NCBI RefSeq assembly: GCF_029714365.1
Contig: NZ_CP121660.1
Location: 1,798,001 to 1,862,000, forward strand
Direction of reading: 5' to 3'
Length of the DNA: 64,000 bases
Source of the DNA: Sinorhizobium terangae
GTDB taxonomy: Bacteria > Pseudomonadota > Alphaproteobacteria > Rhizobiales > Rhizobiaceae
In this document: positions 32,350 to 40,917 of the stretch, in pieces
Layout of the letters: each line of letters starts with the position of its first letter
How positions within the stretch are numbered: position 1 is the first letter of the stretch
Position numbers and translations under genes: made by a program
Notes under the pieces: model-generated
What the model was told of the DNA's origin: nothing
Database searches by the model: none
Seen by the model: the letters and a program-made list of their open reading frames with translations, nothing else

Positions 32350-32790
32350 TTAGCCGCTTCGTCCGGCCTGGTTGTGGGATCCGCCGGGAACAGTGACGCC
32401 CTTAAGGCCAGTACCGGCCGTCGCGGGCTGCTCGCGGGCAGCGTCGGCAAGCGATACGATGCCGACCAATCGCTTGTCGCGGTTGACCACGGGCAGGCGC
32501 CGAACCTGGACGTCGCCCATATTGCGCGCGACCTCATCCACTTCTTCGTCTTCGAAGCAGTACTTGACATCGGTCGTCATGATGTCACCAACCTTCGATT
32601 GAAGGTCGAGGCCGTCTGCGACACCGCGAACGACGATGTCCCTGTCCGTTATCATGCCGACCAGCCGGTCGTGGTCTCCCACCGGCAGGAAGCCGATGTC
32701 GTTTTCCGCCATTTGCCTTGCGACGTCAGTGATGGTGTCGTTCGGGCTGACGAGGTGAACGTCCCTGGTCATGATTTCCGATACGTGCAT
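32350..32790 (-). CDS. CBS-domain protein
   Basis: A 146-residue protein with two CBS motifs: VSEIMTRDVHLVSPNDTITD to ITDRDIVVRGVADG (about 3-62) and VGDIMTTDVKYCFEDEEVDE to SLADAAREQPA (about 68-125). It forms one Bateman module and probably senses adenine nucleotides. The C-terminal tail (KGVTVPGGSHNQAGRSG) is disordered. AAGGAG before ATG 32790 sets the start. It is about 5 kb from the other CBS gene. No EcfG-type promoter was found upstream. Confidence 0.92.
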   Translation of the reverse strand: MHVSEIMTRDVHLVSPNDTITDVARQMAENDIGFLPVGDHDRLVGMITDRDIVVRGVADGLDLQSKVGDIMTTDVKYCFEDEEVDEVARNMGDVQVRRLPVVNRDKRLVGIVSLADAAREQPATAGTGLKGVTVPGGSHNQAGRSG

Positions 32791-32858
32791 GATCTTGCTC
32801 CTTAGTTTTTGATGCGAAACTGTGACCGACCGGCATCCGCCAGCCGCTCTCACAAGTC

Positions 32859-33107
32859 TCACTGCCCCGCCGAGCCGGCCTTTGGGGATTTGCTCTCGGA
32901 GGGTGGTGACGTCGGCGTTGAAGTTGCGTGCGTCGTTCCTTCCGTTTCGAGATCCTCCTTCTCGCCGCTCCTCGACTGGTTTTCTTCCCTCTGCATCTCT
33001 CGTGATGCCTGCTCCCAGTGCCTGCGATCCTGGCCTTCAGGGCGACCTTCCTGCTCCCAGATCGCATAGGCTCTGCGCCGGATAAGCTCTTCCGTGTCGT
33101 TGTCCAT
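32859..33107 (-). CDS. DUF2934 domain protein
   Basis: An 82-residue protein. The N-terminal half is a DUF2934 unit: EELIRRRAYAIWEQEGRPEG followed by DRRHWEQASREM, the R-AY-x-W-E-x-G-x-P-x-G and HW signature. The rest is a serine/threonine/proline-rich tail. The family occurs as small stress-linked proteins or as an extra domain in rhizobia; function unknown. GAGGAAGGG precedes ATG 33107. An exact EcfG-type promoter lies at 33173-33149. Confidence 0.9.
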   Translation of the reverse strand: MDNDTEELIRRRAYAIWEQEGRPEGQDRRHWEQASREMQREENQSRSGEKEDLETEGTTHATSTPTSPPSESKSPKAGSAGQ

Positions 33108-33148
33108 GTCCCTTCCTCACCGATGAATTCCTTCGATGGCAAAATCCA

Positions 33149-33173
33149 AACGGCGCGACCGCTCAATTGTTCC
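33149..33173 (-). promoter_or_regulatory. EcfG-type promoter for the DUF2934 gene
   Basis: Minus strand GGAAC (33173-33169), 16 bases, CGTT (33152-33149), an exact match 42 bases before ATG 33107. Confidence 0.85.
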
Positions 33174-33189
33174 GCCGGCTGAAACGCGG

Positions 33190-33351
33190 TCAAAAGTGTC
33201 TGGGAGGCTCCGGACTTTCGTCCGGATTGGGGACTGGCACTTCATCCGGAAGTCGCTCGGGATCCGGCTCTTCGATCGGCGGCTCGGGGTCCCAGGGTGG
33301 CGGTGGCTTGGGTGTAGGCGGTTTTGGCTCTGGTTCGCGCGGGTTCGGCAT
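33190..33351 (-). CDS. Small proline-rich protein
   Basis: A 53-residue protein that is about 40% proline, with glutamate and aspartate (MPNPREPEPKPPTPKPPPPW, then ERLPDEVPVPNPDESPEPPR). It cannot form a globular fold and may bind a partner as an extended helix. GGAGAG is placed before ATG 33351. A weak GGAAC-N18-TT match occurs at 33448-33424 but is about 75 bases away. Short proline-rich ORFs of this type are familiar in rhizobial stress loci. It is a likely but unproven gene. Confidence 0.55.
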   Translation of the reverse strand: MPNPREPEPKPPTPKPPPPWDPEPPIEEPDPERLPDEVPVPNPDESPEPPRHF

Positions 33352-33489
33352 TTTTCTCTCCACTCCTGAATGCAATACGGTCCCGAGTGCGTGGTGCGTT
33401 GCGCGTTCCCGGGTTCCATTTGAAATCCCGCTCGCCCACGAATGTTCCAGACACAGTGCGTGCCGCAGGCTGACAGGCCTTCGTCCGCC

Positions 33490-33514
33490 GGAACCGATCC
33501 GCGGCTGGGCGGTT
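33490..33514 (+). promoter_or_regulatory. EcfG-type promoter for the BON-domain gene
   Basis: GGAAC (33490-33494), 18 bases, TT (33513-33514) in a GGTT context, 42 bases before ATG 33556. Confidence 0.75.
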
Positions 33515-33555
33515 GGAATGGCGTTGACACAAGAATGGAATGCAAGGAGGAGCCA

Positions 33556-34248
33556 ATGGCGAGAAAAAGGGAATCTGACCGGTCCCGTGAAGATTTTAGC
33601 CGGTTCCGCGAAAGCGAGCGGGATCGCTATGGCGCACCCTATGACTACGAACGGGAGTGGCGGCGTGCACGTGAACGCTTTGGCGAGGCCCCGCGAGGCG
33701 CTGACTACGAAAATTCCATGTATTTCCCGAACCCCGAAACGCGCTACGCGGGCCGCTATCGCGGTATGGAAGAAGACTATGATCGGTGGAATCGCGAAAG
33801 GGCATTCGGCGACTACTACGGCTCCGGCTATGGTTATCGCGGTCAACGCCCGTACCGTAGCCACGAGGCGCCGTGGGAAGGCAGGCGGCAACGCGGTTTT
33901 ATCGATCGAGCAAGCGACGAAGTCGCCTCCTGGTTCGGCGACGAGGAGGCGGAGCGGCGACGCGAGATGGATCAGCATCGCGGCAAGGGCCCCAAGGGAT
34001 ACACCCGCCCTGACACCCGTATCCAAGAGGACGTGAGCGACCGGCTGAGCGACGATGGCGCTCTTGATGCCTCCAACATTGAGGTCTCCGTCTTGAATGG
34101 AGAGGTGCAACTCAGCGGTTTCGTCGACTCGAAGTGGGCCAAACGCCGCGCTGAAGATTGCGCCGACGACGTCTCGGGCGTCACGCACGTGCAAAACAAT
34201 ATTCGGGTGCAGCCGTCGGCTGGGACATCGACAGGGACGATAACTTAG
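33556..34248 (+). CDS. BON-domain protein with long charged N-terminal region
   Basis: A 230-residue protein. Residues 1-150 are rich in arginine, glutamate and tyrosine (DFSRFRESERDRYGAPYDYE, YYGSGYGYRGQRPYRSHE). Residues about 155-220 are one BON domain (IQEDVSDRLSDDGALDASNI, VSVLNGEVQLSGFVDSKWAK, GVTHVQNNIRV). BON domains bind phospholipid or stabilise membranes and occur in osmotic-stress proteins such as OsmY, but there is no signal peptide here. AAGGAGGAG precedes the ATG. An EcfG-type promoter is 42 bases upstream. Confidence 0.9.
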   Translation: MARKRESDRSREDFSRFRESERDRYGAPYDYEREWRRARERFGEAPRGADYENSMYFPNPETRYAGRYRGMEEDYDRWNRERAFGDYYGSGYGYRGQRPYRSHEAPWEGRRQRGFIDRASDEVASWFGDEEAERRREMDQHRGKGPKGYTRPDTRIQEDVSDRLSDDGALDASNIEVSVLNGEVQLSGFVDSKWAKRRAEDCADDVSGVTHVQNNIRVQPSAGTSTGTIT

Positions 34249-34314
34249 CCGACCGGCAGACTGATTACGGCCAAATGGCTCTGCGGAGGTCCAGTTTGCC
34301 GCAGAACTCGCCGT

Positions 34315-35364
34315 TCAGTCTTCGGAGAGCTTCCGACGCCTCATTCGTTCGGCGCGCACCAGAAAACTGAGCATGCGCGCCTCTTCGGCGCGCAATTCTT
34401 TGTTCGCGCGGCCGCGCGCGTCGAGCGTTCTGGCCGAAACGGAGGTGTCGCGAGCGAGTGCAATGATCTCCGGATGGATATAGCTTGTGCGCGCGATCGC
34501 CGGGGTGTTGTGCAGAACGGATGCGGCTGCCTCGCTCATCTTCTTCACGGTCGGCCGCTCTCCCCTCCCGACGGCCGCGCGCGCAACCGTAAAGGCCGCA
34601 ACGCTCCCGGCCCAGGTCCGGAACGTTTTTGCGGAAATCGGCGCTCCTGATATCTCTGCGAGGTAGCGATTGAGACGCCCCGAATCGATCGGCCGCACAG
34701 TGTCATTGTCGTCCTTCCAGACAAAAAGCTGCCGCCCCGGCAAGTCCGCAATCTCTTCGAGCAACCGCTGCAATCTTGGATGACGCAGTCTGCGCCTCAC
34801 CCGCTTGCCGCCTTTGCTAATGAAGCTCAGTTGGATGCAGCCATCCGAAAGCTTGAGGTGGCGCTTGAGCAAGGTTGTCGCGCCGTAGCTCGCATTGGCC
34901 TCGACATAGGCCGGGCTACCGACACGCAGGTGCGCTTCGTCGAGGAGCGCCACGAGCGCCGCGAGAACCGTGCGGCTGTCTTCAGGAGCACCCTGCATGT
35001 GGCGCCGGATCGTGCGGCGGATCCTCGGCAGCACCTTTCCGAACATCGGAAGCTGTCCGAACTTGTCGCCACTTCTGAGCGCTTGCCATTTCTCGTGATA
35101 GCGATACTGCTTTCGACCGCGCGCGTCGTAGCCCGTCGCCTGGAGATGTCCGCTCTCATCCAGGCAGATCCAGACGTTCTCATAGGCGGGGGGCAGGCCC
35201 AGGGACGATATGCGCGCTTTCACCACGGGGTCGCAAAGTACCGAACCGTCCGGCAGACGGTAGACGAAGCCCCGACCTTTGCGCTGTCGCCTGATGCCCG
35301 GCTCCGTGTCGCTCACGTAGACGAGCCCGTTTTCCTCGAGCGCGGGCTCACCGTTGCTAGCCAT
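34315..35364 (-). CDS. DNA topoisomerase IB (poxvirus-like)
   Basis: A 349-residue type IB topoisomerase, which relaxes supercoils through a 3'-phosphotyrosine. Catalytic residues can be placed: arginine in LRVGSPAYVEANASYGATTL (about 150), lysine in FISKGGKRVRRRL, arginine in KTFRTWAGSVAAF (about 253), and tyrosine in RTSYIHPEIIAL (about 300). Its ATG at 35364 overlaps the glgX stop by eight bases, so it is translationally coupled to glgX and shares its EcfG-type promoter. Bacterial topo IB is an accessory enzyme often linked to stress or DNA repair. Confidence 0.95.
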   Translation of the reverse strand: MASNGEPALEENGLVYVSDTEPGIRRQRKGRGFVYRLPDGSVLCDPVVKARISSLGLPPAYENVWICLDESGHLQATGYDARGRKQYRYHEKWQALRSGDKFGQLPMFGKVLPRIRRTIRRHMQGAPEDSRTVLAALVALLDEAHLRVGSPAYVEANASYGATTLLKRHLKLSDGCIQLSFISKGGKRVRRRLRHPRLQRLLEEIADLPGRQLFVWKDDNDTVRPIDSGRLNRYLAEISGAPISAKTFRTWAGSVAAFTVARAAVGRGERPTVKKMSEAAASVLHNTPAIARTSYIHPEIIALARDTSVSARTLDARGRANKELRAEEARMLSFLVRAERMRRRKLSED

Positions 35365-37459
35365 GGTCCCCCGGAAGGAAGACGGTGACGCTTTGTCCTG
35401 CGACAACCTCATGGTCTTGCGCCGCGCGAGGGCCGGGCTCGTCACTTGCCGCATCGAAACTGGCCGTATCGAGCACGCGCTGCCATCGCTCCGTTTCATT
35501 CACGCGGGGAAGCGAGATCTCGCAATCGGCGCCGGCATTCAAGACCAGGAAAATGCCGTTGGCTGGCGTCGTGTCCGCGACGCCGTTGCGGCTGAAGTAG
35601 ACGCCGACGATACGCAACGTTTCATCATGCCACGCTTCTTCGTCCATCGGGCGGCCGTCGGCCTTGTACCAGGCGATTTCGAGGTGACCGCCCTCGCCCG
35701 GTTCGCCGTTGAGAAACCGTTCCTGGCGGAGCGATGGATTCTCCTTTCGGAACTCCACCATCTTTCGGCAGAAGGCCAGGAAGGCTTCGTCTCCGGAAGC
35801 CCAATCAACCCAACCGATCTCGTTGTCCTGGCAATAGACGTTGTTGTTGCCGCCTTGGCTGTTTCCGAATTCGTCGCCGCCAAGGATCATCGGCACCCCC
35901 TGGCTGACCATCAGGGTGGTAAACATTGCGCTGCGCCGGCGTGCGCGCGCACTGTTGATCCGCTCGTCATCGGTGGCACCTTCGGCACCCATGTTGTCGG
36001 AATGATTTTCGGCGTGTCCGTCGCGATTGTCCTCGCCATTGGCTTCATTGTGCCTGTCGTTGTAGGAAACCGTATCCATCAGCGTGAAGCCGTCGTGTGC
36101 GCTGATCAGGTTGATCGACGCGGTCGCACCACGGTCGGAGTGATTGAATTGTACGGGCGAGCCCGCGATACGCTCGGCAAGCACCGGCACGATACCGTCG
36201 TCCCCCTTCCAGAACCGCCGGACATCGTCCCGGAACCGATCGTTCCATTCGCGGAACGGATGCGGGAAGCCGCCGAGTTGGTAGCCGCCGTCGCCGATAT
36301 CCCAAGGCTCCGCGATGAGCTTGACGCCGGCGAGGATCGGGTCCTGCCTGATCGCGTCGAAGAAGCCGCCTTCCCGATCGAATTCCATGTCCTCACGGCC
36401 GAGCGCGCTCGCGAGATCGAAGCGGAAGCCGTCGATATGCATCACCTGCACCCAGTAGCGAAGACTGTCGAGCACCATGCGCAGCACCATCGGATGGGCG
36501 ACGTTGAGCGTGTTGCCGGTGCCGGTCATGTCGAAGGTGTGACGCGGGTTTTCCGGAGATGGCCGGTAGTAGCTGAGATTGTCGAGGCCGCGAAAACTCA
36601 AGGTCGGACCATGCTCCGAGCCCTCGGCCGTGTGGTTGTAGACGACATCCATCAGGACTTCGATGCCGGCGGCATGAAACCGCTTCACCATCGTCTTGAA
36701 CTCGGTGATGCGGTTGCTCTTCATGTAACGCGTCTGTGGCGCGAAGAAGCCGAGGGTCTGATATCCCCAGTAGTTCCTGAGGCCGCGCTCGAGCAGATGG
36801 CGGTCGTCGAGGAAATACTGCACCGGCAGGAGTTCGATGGCGGTCACGCCGAGTTTCGTCAAATGGTCGATGATCGGATCGCTTGCCATGCCGAGGAACG
36901 TGCCGCGCAGGTCTTCCGGCACTGCCGGGTGCGTCATGGTCATGCCGCGAACATGGGTCTCGTAGATGATCGTGTCCGTCCAGGGGCGGCGGATCGCCTC
37001 CTCACCGGCCCAGTCGAAAGCCGGATCCTGGATGACGCCCTTGACCATGAGAGGCGCGCTGTCGCGCTCATCGAAGGAAAGGTCGTTGCCGGTGCCGTCG
37101 ATCGTATATCCGAACAGTGCGTCGTCCCAGACAAATGTGCCGGCGACTTGCTTGGCATAGGGGTCGAGCAGCAATTTGTTCGGATTGAATCGGTGTCCGC
37201 TGTGCGGGTCGTAGGGCCCGTGCGCACGGTAGCCGTAGAGCGTCCCCGGCCCGATGCCTTCGATATAGCCCGACCAGACATCACCTTCACGCTTCGGCAA
37301 GGGCAGGCGCGCCGTTTCCCTGCTGCCATCCTCCGAGAACAGGCAAAGTTCGATCATCTCGGCATGGGCCGAAAAGACCGCGAAATGCGTACCCTCGCCT
37401 GTGTACTCGGCACCGAGTTCCGGCTTCAGGAAATTAAGTTCGGAAAAAGTGACGTTCAT
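35357..37459 (-). CDS. glgX: Glycogen debranching enzyme GlgX
   Basis: A 700-residue GH13 isoamylase-type enzyme that hydrolyses alpha-1,6 branches of limit dextrin. The N-terminal CBM48 domain (about 1-140) precedes the barrel with DVVYNHTAEGSEHG, HIDGFRFDLASAL (nucleophile aspartate), LIAEPWDIGDGGYQ (acid glutamate) and NLISAHDGFTL (transition-state aspartate). GGTGG precedes ATG 37459, the normal MNVTFSELNFLKPELGAEY start. A back-to-back pair of EcfG-type promoters drives glgX leftward and treZ rightward. Topoisomerase IB is coupled downstream. Confidence 0.96.
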   Translation of the reverse strand: MNVTFSELNFLKPELGAEYTGEGTHFAVFSAHAEMIELCLFSEDGSRETARLPLPKREGDVWSGYIEGIGPGTLYGYRAHGPYDPHSGHRFNPNKLLLDPYAKQVAGTFVWDDALFGYTIDGTGNDLSFDERDSAPLMVKGVIQDPAFDWAGEEAIRRPWTDTIIYETHVRGMTMTHPAVPEDLRGTFLGMASDPIIDHLTKLGVTAIELLPVQYFLDDRHLLERGLRNYWGYQTLGFFAPQTRYMKSNRITEFKTMVKRFHAAGIEVLMDVVYNHTAEGSEHGPTLSFRGLDNLSYYRPSPENPRHTFDMTGTGNTLNVAHPMVLRMVLDSLRYWVQVMHIDGFRFDLASALGREDMEFDREGGFFDAIRQDPILAGVKLIAEPWDIGDGGYQLGGFPHPFREWNDRFRDDVRRFWKGDDGIVPVLAERIAGSPVQFNHSDRGATASINLISAHDGFTLMDTVSYNDRHNEANGEDNRDGHAENHSDNMGAEGATDDERINSARARRRSAMFTTLMVSQGVPMILGGDEFGNSQGGNNNVYCQDNEIGWVDWASGDEAFLAFCRKMVEFRKENPSLRQERFLNGEPGEGGHLEIAWYKADGRPMDEEAWHDETLRIVGVYFSRNGVADTTPANGIFLVLNAGADCEISLPRVNETERWQRVLDTASFDAASDEPGPRAAQDHEVVAGQSVTVFLPGDHG

Positions 37460-37496
37460 CGCCGTTACCACCCGCGCCCGCTCGAGGCGATGGTGC

Positions 37497-37521
37497 AACG
37501 CGGAAGACAAGAAATTGTTCC
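37497..37521 (-). promoter_or_regulatory. EcfG-type promoter for glgX
   Basis: Minus strand GGAAC (37521-37517), 16 bases, CGTT (37500-37497), an exact match 38 bases before ATG 37459. Confidence 0.85.
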
Positions 37522-37553
37522 TACCAGACGCCTTTCGCCCTGCGACAGGCTGT

Positions 37554-37579
37554 GGAACTTTCGCCGGAGCCGGCCAGTT
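37554..37579 (+). promoter_or_regulatory. EcfG-type promoter for treZ
   Basis: GGAAC (37554-37558), 19 bases, TT (37578-37579), 29 bases before the preferred ATG 37608. Confidence 0.75.
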
Positions 37580-37607
37580 TCCTTTCATTCATCAAAGGAT
37601 CATGCCG

Positions 37608-39416
37608 ATGCAGCAACAGCAATCGCCAGGACTTTTCAGAAGAACCTGGGGCGCCAGTTTGATTTCGGCGGATGCCGGATACTTCAGGTTGTGGGCGCCC
37701 GATGAACGAGCCGTCCGCCTCATCCTCAACGGGACCGCGCATGAGATGAAGGCGCTCGACGACGGATGGTTCGAGCATTCGCTGACAGCGCGTGCGGGAG
37801 ACCTGTACTGTTTTCAGCTGTCGGACGGATCGCTGGTTGCCGATCCGGCATCCTCGGCCCAGCAGAATGGACCTTCCGGTCCCTCGATCCTCGTCGATCA
37901 GGCGGCATATGATTGGAAGGAAACCTCGTGGCGCGGCCGGCCGTGGGAAGAAGCAATCATCTCAGAACTGCACATCGGCACCTTCACACCGGAGGGTACG
38001 TTCCGCGCGGCGGGCGAACGCCTTGCCCATCTTGCCGATGCCGGCATCACCGCGATCGAGATCATGCCCGTTGCGGAAGCGCCCGGCATGCGGGGCTGGG
38101 GCTACGACGGCGTGCTGCACTTTGCGCCCCACCATGCTTATGGGACGCCGGATGAGTTCAAGGCCCTCGTCGATCGGGCCCATTCACTGGGTCTCATGGT
38201 TCTGCTCGACGTCGTCTACAATCACTTCGGCCCGGAAGAAAATGCCTTGCCGCGCTATGCGGCCGACTTCTTCAACAAAGACAGCGCGACTCCGTGGGGA
38301 GCCTCGATTGCCTTCGAGCAGGAACCCGTCCGACGCTTTTTCATCGAGAATGCGCTCTGTTGGCTGGGCGATTTCCGCTTCGACGGGCTGCGCATAGACG
38401 CGACCGAGCAGATCCGAGATAGCCGCAAGCCACACATCCTCGTCGAGATGGCGCGCGAGATACGCGAGACATTTCCTGAACGCCATGTCCATCTCGTCGT
38501 CGAAGACGCTCATCGCCGCAGGAGCCTTGTGGGGCGAGGACCGGAAGGGATTGCAGAACTTTTCACCGCCTCGTGGAACGACGATCTGCATAACGCGCTG
38601 CATGTGGTGGCCACGGGAGAGACGAAAGGTCACTACAAACCCTTTGCCGCGGAGACTTGGCGGAAAATTCGCGAGGCCATGGCCGAAGGCTTCGCTCTAC
38701 CCGCCAAGGGAACGGAGATTTCGTCGCACTGGACGGGCGACCGGCTGCCGCCTGAGGCCCGTGTCAACTTCCTGCAGAACCATGATCAGATCGGAAACCG
38801 TGCCTTCGGCGAACGCCTCATCTCGCTCGTCGGAGAGGATCTGATGCGGGTCCTGACCGCGACGCTGATGCTCGTTCCGCAGGTTCCGCTGCTCTTCATG
38901 GGCGAGGAATATGGCGAGACCCAGCCGTTTTGCTTCTTCGCGGACTACGAGGGCGAGATCGCCGAGGCCGTTCGCTCAGGACGCCAGGGGGAGGCCGAGA
39001 ATTTCGGCGGCATGCCGCGCGGCAAGACCATAGCGGATTTGCCTGATCCGCTCGATCCGCGGACGTTCGCCGCATCGAAATTGCGTTGGGATCGCGCGGA
39101 AAGTCCAGCGGGCAGACGGCACCTTGCCTTCATCCGCGAGCTTGCCGACATCCGCCAGCGGCACATCGCGCCGCTGCTCAAGCAGCCCGGCGTACCCGAC
39201 CACCGTATACTTCCGACCGGCGACGGACTCGTCGCGGTCGACTGGCTGTTCGGAAGCGCCGTTCTCGCGCTGCGGATCAATCTCACCGACCAGGCAAGGC
39301 CCGTTCCCGCATACAGCGGAGCGCCGATCTTCACGACCATGGCAGCGGGTGATTGCTCTCTCACGGCGGGTGAACTGCCGGGACCGGGCATCGTTGCCGC
39401 CGTTGCACCGCCTTAA
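37608..39416 (+). CDS. treZ: Malto-oligosyltrehalose trehalohydrolase TreZ
   Basis: A 602-residue GH13 enzyme that releases trehalose from maltooligosyl-trehalose. The N-terminal domain has GYFRLWAPDERAVRLIL, and the barrel has ISELHIGTFTPEGTF, MRGWGYDGVLHFAPHHAYG (a TreZ signature), LDVVYNHFGPEEN, LRIDATEQIRD (nucleophile), VEDAHRR (acid) and NFLQNHDQIGNRA. ATG 37608 has AAGGA at the right distance; ATG 37602 is two codons upstream. treY, which makes the substrate, is not in the window. Trehalose is a compatible solute, and the EcfG-type promoter fits stress induction. Confidence 0.93.
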   Translation: MQQQQSPGLFRRTWGASLISADAGYFRLWAPDERAVRLILNGTAHEMKALDDGWFEHSLTARAGDLYCFQLSDGSLVADPASSAQQNGPSGPSILVDQAAYDWKETSWRGRPWEEAIISELHIGTFTPEGTFRAAGERLAHLADAGITAIEIMPVAEAPGMRGWGYDGVLHFAPHHAYGTPDEFKALVDRAHSLGLMVLLDVVYNHFGPEENALPRYAADFFNKDSATPWGASIAFEQEPVRRFFIENALCWLGDFRFDGLRIDATEQIRDSRKPHILVEMAREIRETFPERHVHLVVEDAHRRRSLVGRGPEGIAELFTASWNDDLHNALHVVATGETKGHYKPFAAETWRKIREAMAEGFALPAKGTEISSHWTGDRLPPEARVNFLQNHDQIGNRAFGERLISLVGEDLMRVLTATLMLVPQVPLLFMGEEYGETQPFCFFADYEGEIAEAVRSGRQGEAENFGGMPRGKTIADLPDPLDPRTFAASKLRWDRAESPAGRRHLAFIRELADIRQRHIAPLLKQPGVPDHRILPTGDGLVAVDWLFGSAVLALRINLTDQARPVPAYSGAPIFTTMAAGDCSLTAGELPGPGIVAAVAPP

Positions 39417-39417
39417 C

Positions 39418-39442
39418 GGAACATGATTCCGACCTTGCGGTT
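39418..39442 (+). promoter_or_regulatory. EcfG-type promoter for the UdgX-like gene
   Basis: GGAAC (39418-39422), 18 bases, TT (39441-39442), immediately after the treZ stop and 34 bases before ATG 39476. Confidence 0.75.
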
Positions 39443-39475
39443 AGAACGTCGACGCAGCCGCGGCGGCAGGCGTGC

Positions 39476-40177
39476 ATGGAAGCGAGGAACAAGGCTCGAC
39501 AACAGATGTCGCGAGTGGCAGCAAAAACGGGTCCAGCCCTTTCCGGCGAGCATGCGGATGCGCGCTCCATCGCGGCCTTGCGAAGACAAGCGGAAAGCTG
39601 CGAACGGTGCGACCTCTACAAGAACGCGACACAGCTCGTCTTCGGCGAGGGCCCGGTCGACGCCCGCATTGTTCTGGTCGGCGAACAGCCCGGTGATCGA
39701 GAGGACTTGGCGGGACATCCGTTCGTCGGGCCGGCCGGCCGGGTTCTCGACGAATGCCTGCACGAAGCCGGTGTCGATCGCTCGAGCTGCTATCTGACCA
39801 ATGCGGTCAAGCACTTCAAGTTCGAGCAGCGCGGCAAGCGGCGCCTGCACTCACGGCCGAATGCGGGCGAGATCCAGCGTTGCTCCTGGTGGTTGGGTGC
39901 CGAGCTGGAACAGCTTCGTCCCGACCTCGTCGTTGCGCTCGGCGCTACGGCGGTAATGACGCTTCTTGGTCGGAGCGTCGCCGTTACCAAGAATCGTGGC
40001 GATCTGATCGACACGCCGGCCGGCTATCCGGTCCTTGTGACAATCCATCCATCCTATCTTCTCAGGATCCGGGACGGGGGCGACGCGGCAAGCGAACGTG
40101 CGCGTTTTGTCAAGGACCTGGCAAAGGTCGCCGCCTTTGAAGCGGATCACAGTGCACGCGGGCAACGCCGTTCATGA
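39476..40177 (+). CDS. UdgX-type family 4 uracil-DNA glycosylase
   Basis: A 233-residue UDG. Three of the cysteines of the Fe-S site type are near the N-terminus (ESCERCDLYKNAT). Motif A is VGEQPGDREDLAGHPFVGPA. The UdgX-specific insertion is present as KHFKFEQRGKRRLHSRPNAG, and motif B is TIHPSYLLRIRD. In studied UdgX proteins the histidine of the KRRxH loop bonds covalently to the abasic sugar after uracil removal, so the enzyme stays on the DNA. The loop here (KRRLH) keeps the key residues. Alternative ATG at 39506. It has its own EcfG-type promoter and overlaps the convergent GST gene by six bases. Confidence 0.92.
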   Translation: MEARNKARQQMSRVAAKTGPALSGEHADARSIAALRRQAESCERCDLYKNATQLVFGEGPVDARIVLVGEQPGDREDLAGHPFVGPAGRVLDECLHEAGVDRSSCYLTNAVKHFKFEQRGKRRLHSRPNAGEIQRCSWWLGAELEQLRPDLVVALGATAVMTLLGRSVAVTKNRGDLIDTPAGYPVLVTIHPSYLLRIRDGGDAASERARFVKDLAKVAAFEADHSARGQRRS

Positions 40178-40906
40178 ATGCTGGTCAAGCTCCGGATAGT
40201 GCCGGAAAATTCCCGCCTCATTGAAGGAAAGCCGTCGTTCCGAAGCGAGGTAGTTGCGGATATTCGGCCGCATGGCGACCGCGTCGTGGAGGGCAATCAA
40301 GCGCGGGATGTTCGCCTCATAGCTGCGCATCGCTTTCGGAAAGGCGTAGCGAAGCCCTTCGACGAGCTGGAAGAGCGAAAGATCGACATAGCTCAACCGG
40401 TCGCCGACGATATGTCCTGCTCCCTTCGCATTCTGGCGCAGGACCCGTTCGAAATAGCCCAGGAACTTCGGAAGGCGCTCCGACAGGAAGTCGGACGATC
40501 GCCGCAACGCTTCCGGCTTCTGGTCCTCATAGTAGAGGGAGACGCCGATCGGGTGGTGCGTGTCGTGGATCTCAGTGACGAAATCGGTGATCGTCAGTTG
40601 CAACCCGTTGGCGACGAAACGGAGGTCCTCTTCCTCAGGCGCCAGGCCGAGCTTGGGACCGAGATAGAACAGGATATTGGCGACGTGGGAAATGAGAAGG
40701 TCGCCGTCTTTCAGGAACGGCGGCGCAAAGGGGATCGCCGCTCCCTCGCCGTCCATCAACAGCTTCAGCATCGCCGTCGTGCCCCCCTCCTGCCCGTCCG
40801 GCTCGCGGGCGACGTCCACATAGTCCGCTCCGGCCTCCTCAAGCGCGAGGCGAACGAATTCGCCGCGCCCGGGGATCCCGTCCCAGTAATAAAGCTTGTA
40901 AGCCAT
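40172..40906 (-). CDS. Glutathione S-transferase family protein
   Basis: A 244-residue GST. The thioredoxin-like N-domain is YKLYYWDGIPGRGEFVRLAL with FLKDGDLLISHVANILFYL (the glutathione gamma-glutamyl site is normally E/D-S; here LLISH). The helical C-domain contains HIVGDRLSYVDLSLFQLV. The alpha/sigma-like Y-W-x-(I/P)-x-GRGE start is noteworthy. GAGGG precedes ATG 40906. The gene lies 11 bases after the DUF3175 gene, so both are transcribed from the EcfG-type promoter at 41264-41240, consistent with detoxification under stress. Confidence 0.9.
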   Translation of the reverse strand: MAYKLYYWDGIPGRGEFVRLALEEAGADYVDVAREPDGQEGGTTAMLKLLMDGEGAAIPFAPPFLKDGDLLISHVANILFYLGPKLGLAPEEEDLRFVANGLQLTITDFVTEIHDTHHPIGVSLYYEDQKPEALRRSSDFLSERLPKFLGYFERVLRQNAKGAGHIVGDRLSYVDLSLFQLVEGLRYAFPKAMRSYEANIPRLIALHDAVAMRPNIRNYLASERRLSFNEAGIFRHYPELDQHS

Positions 40907-40917
40907 TGAACGATCCC

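Noticed and set aside
33424..33448. GGAAC-N18-TT facing the proline-rich gene
   Set aside because: It fits the spacing but has a poor -10 context (ATTT) and is farther away than the other sites; kept only as a remark.
35354..37705. Open frame of 783 codons antisense to glgX
   Set aside because: It covers the glgX coding region exactly and has histidine/valine/arginine-rich composition typical of shadow frames.
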